Assembly (NCBI GenBank): GCA_007120055.1
Contig: SKOL01000207.1
Location: 1 to 13,037, forward strand
From: Anaerobacillus sp.
GTDB lineage: Bacteria > Bacillota > Bacilli > Bacillales_H > Anaerobacillaceae
Reading direction: 5' to 3'
Length of the DNA stretch: 13,037 nt
Positions 12,978 to 13,037 of this stretch are shown piece by piece (position 1 is the stretch's first letter; each line of letters begins with the position of its first letter). The notes beneath the pieces are model-generated. The model saw only the letters and a list, made by a program, of their open reading frames with translations, was not told the origin of the DNA and searched no databases. The position numbers were made by a program, and so were the translations under genes.

Positions 12978-13037
12978 CTAAGGATTATAAGGTTTTAACG
13001 ATTTGTTGATTACTGCTACTACCTCTCTAACTGATAA
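12978..13037 (-). CDS. Possible C-terminal end of a gene entering from the right edge
   Basis: The minus strand is open from the window edge for 19 codons (LSVREVVAVINKSLKPYNP) to TAG 12978-12980. The residue mix is protein-like, but the piece is too short to assign or even to establish as coding. Confidence 0.2.
   Translation of the reverse strand, partial: LSVREVVAVINKSLKPYNP

Noticed and set aside
1..13037. CRISPR array, tRNA or rRNA genes
   Set aside because: No regularly spaced repeats and no cloverleaf or rRNA-like sequence were seen on either strand.

Overview
The window looks like a chromosomal segment of a low-GC Firmicute, most likely a member of the Bacillaceae. This rests on strong GGAGG-type ribosome binding sites, AT-rich intergenic DNA, Gram-positive-style lipoprotein and ABC transporter genes, and a Bacillaceae-style Rpn-family nuclease. 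The genus cannot be settled from the sequence.

Left end (1-2934, all minus strand). A gene running off the left edge encodes the N-terminal 404 residues of a helicase of the DUF3427 type: a phospholipase-D-like nuclease domain followed by the start of an SF2 helicase core. To its right, a very AT-rich gene (1595-2392) encodes a protein I read as a diverged ParB-like protein. It is flanked by stretches with small, possibly frameshifted gene remnants, and two good intrinsic terminators (1370-1399 and 2468-2503) fit minus-strand transcripts here.

Centre (2859-10557, all minus strand). This is a compact seven-gene operon: IclR-family regulator, metal-dependent amidohydrolase, family-5 solute-binding lipoprotein, two permeases (OppB/DppB and OppC/DppC type) and two ATPases (OppD/DppD and OppF/DppF type). 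Gaps are -1 to 74 bases, and the operon ends at a terminator with a perfect 20-bp stem. In front of iclR there is a sigma-A-like promoter, and nested palindromes in the leader look like an autoregulatory operator. The simplest reading is uptake of a peptide or related small molecule, hydrolysis in the cytoplasm by the amidohydrolase (its family includes Xaa-Pro and Xaa-Arg dipeptidases), and control by IclR in response to a breakdown product.

Right end (10558-13037). This is a disturbed accessory stretch. A truncated Rpn-family PD-(D/E)XK nuclease gene stops at two adjacent palindromes, followed by a coiled-coil DUF2325 gene. A diverged copy of the sequence around the start of the DUF2325 gene lies upstream of the Rpn gene, which suggests a rearrangement. 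Further right is an unrecognised 81-residue gene whose stop overlaps, tail to tail, the end of a pair of tiny minus-strand ORFs (a very basic 41-residue peptide and a one-helix membrane peptide). Then comes a GC-rich non-coding-looking island ending in a terminator hairpin, possibly a small RNA or conserved repeat. No tRNA, rRNA or CRISPR array was seen.

The best candidates for something undescribed are the nested IclR operator, the Rpn/DUF2325 rearrangement with its palindromes, the tiny-ORF pair, the GC-rich island and the ParB-like orphan. None amounts to a proven new system from sequence alone.
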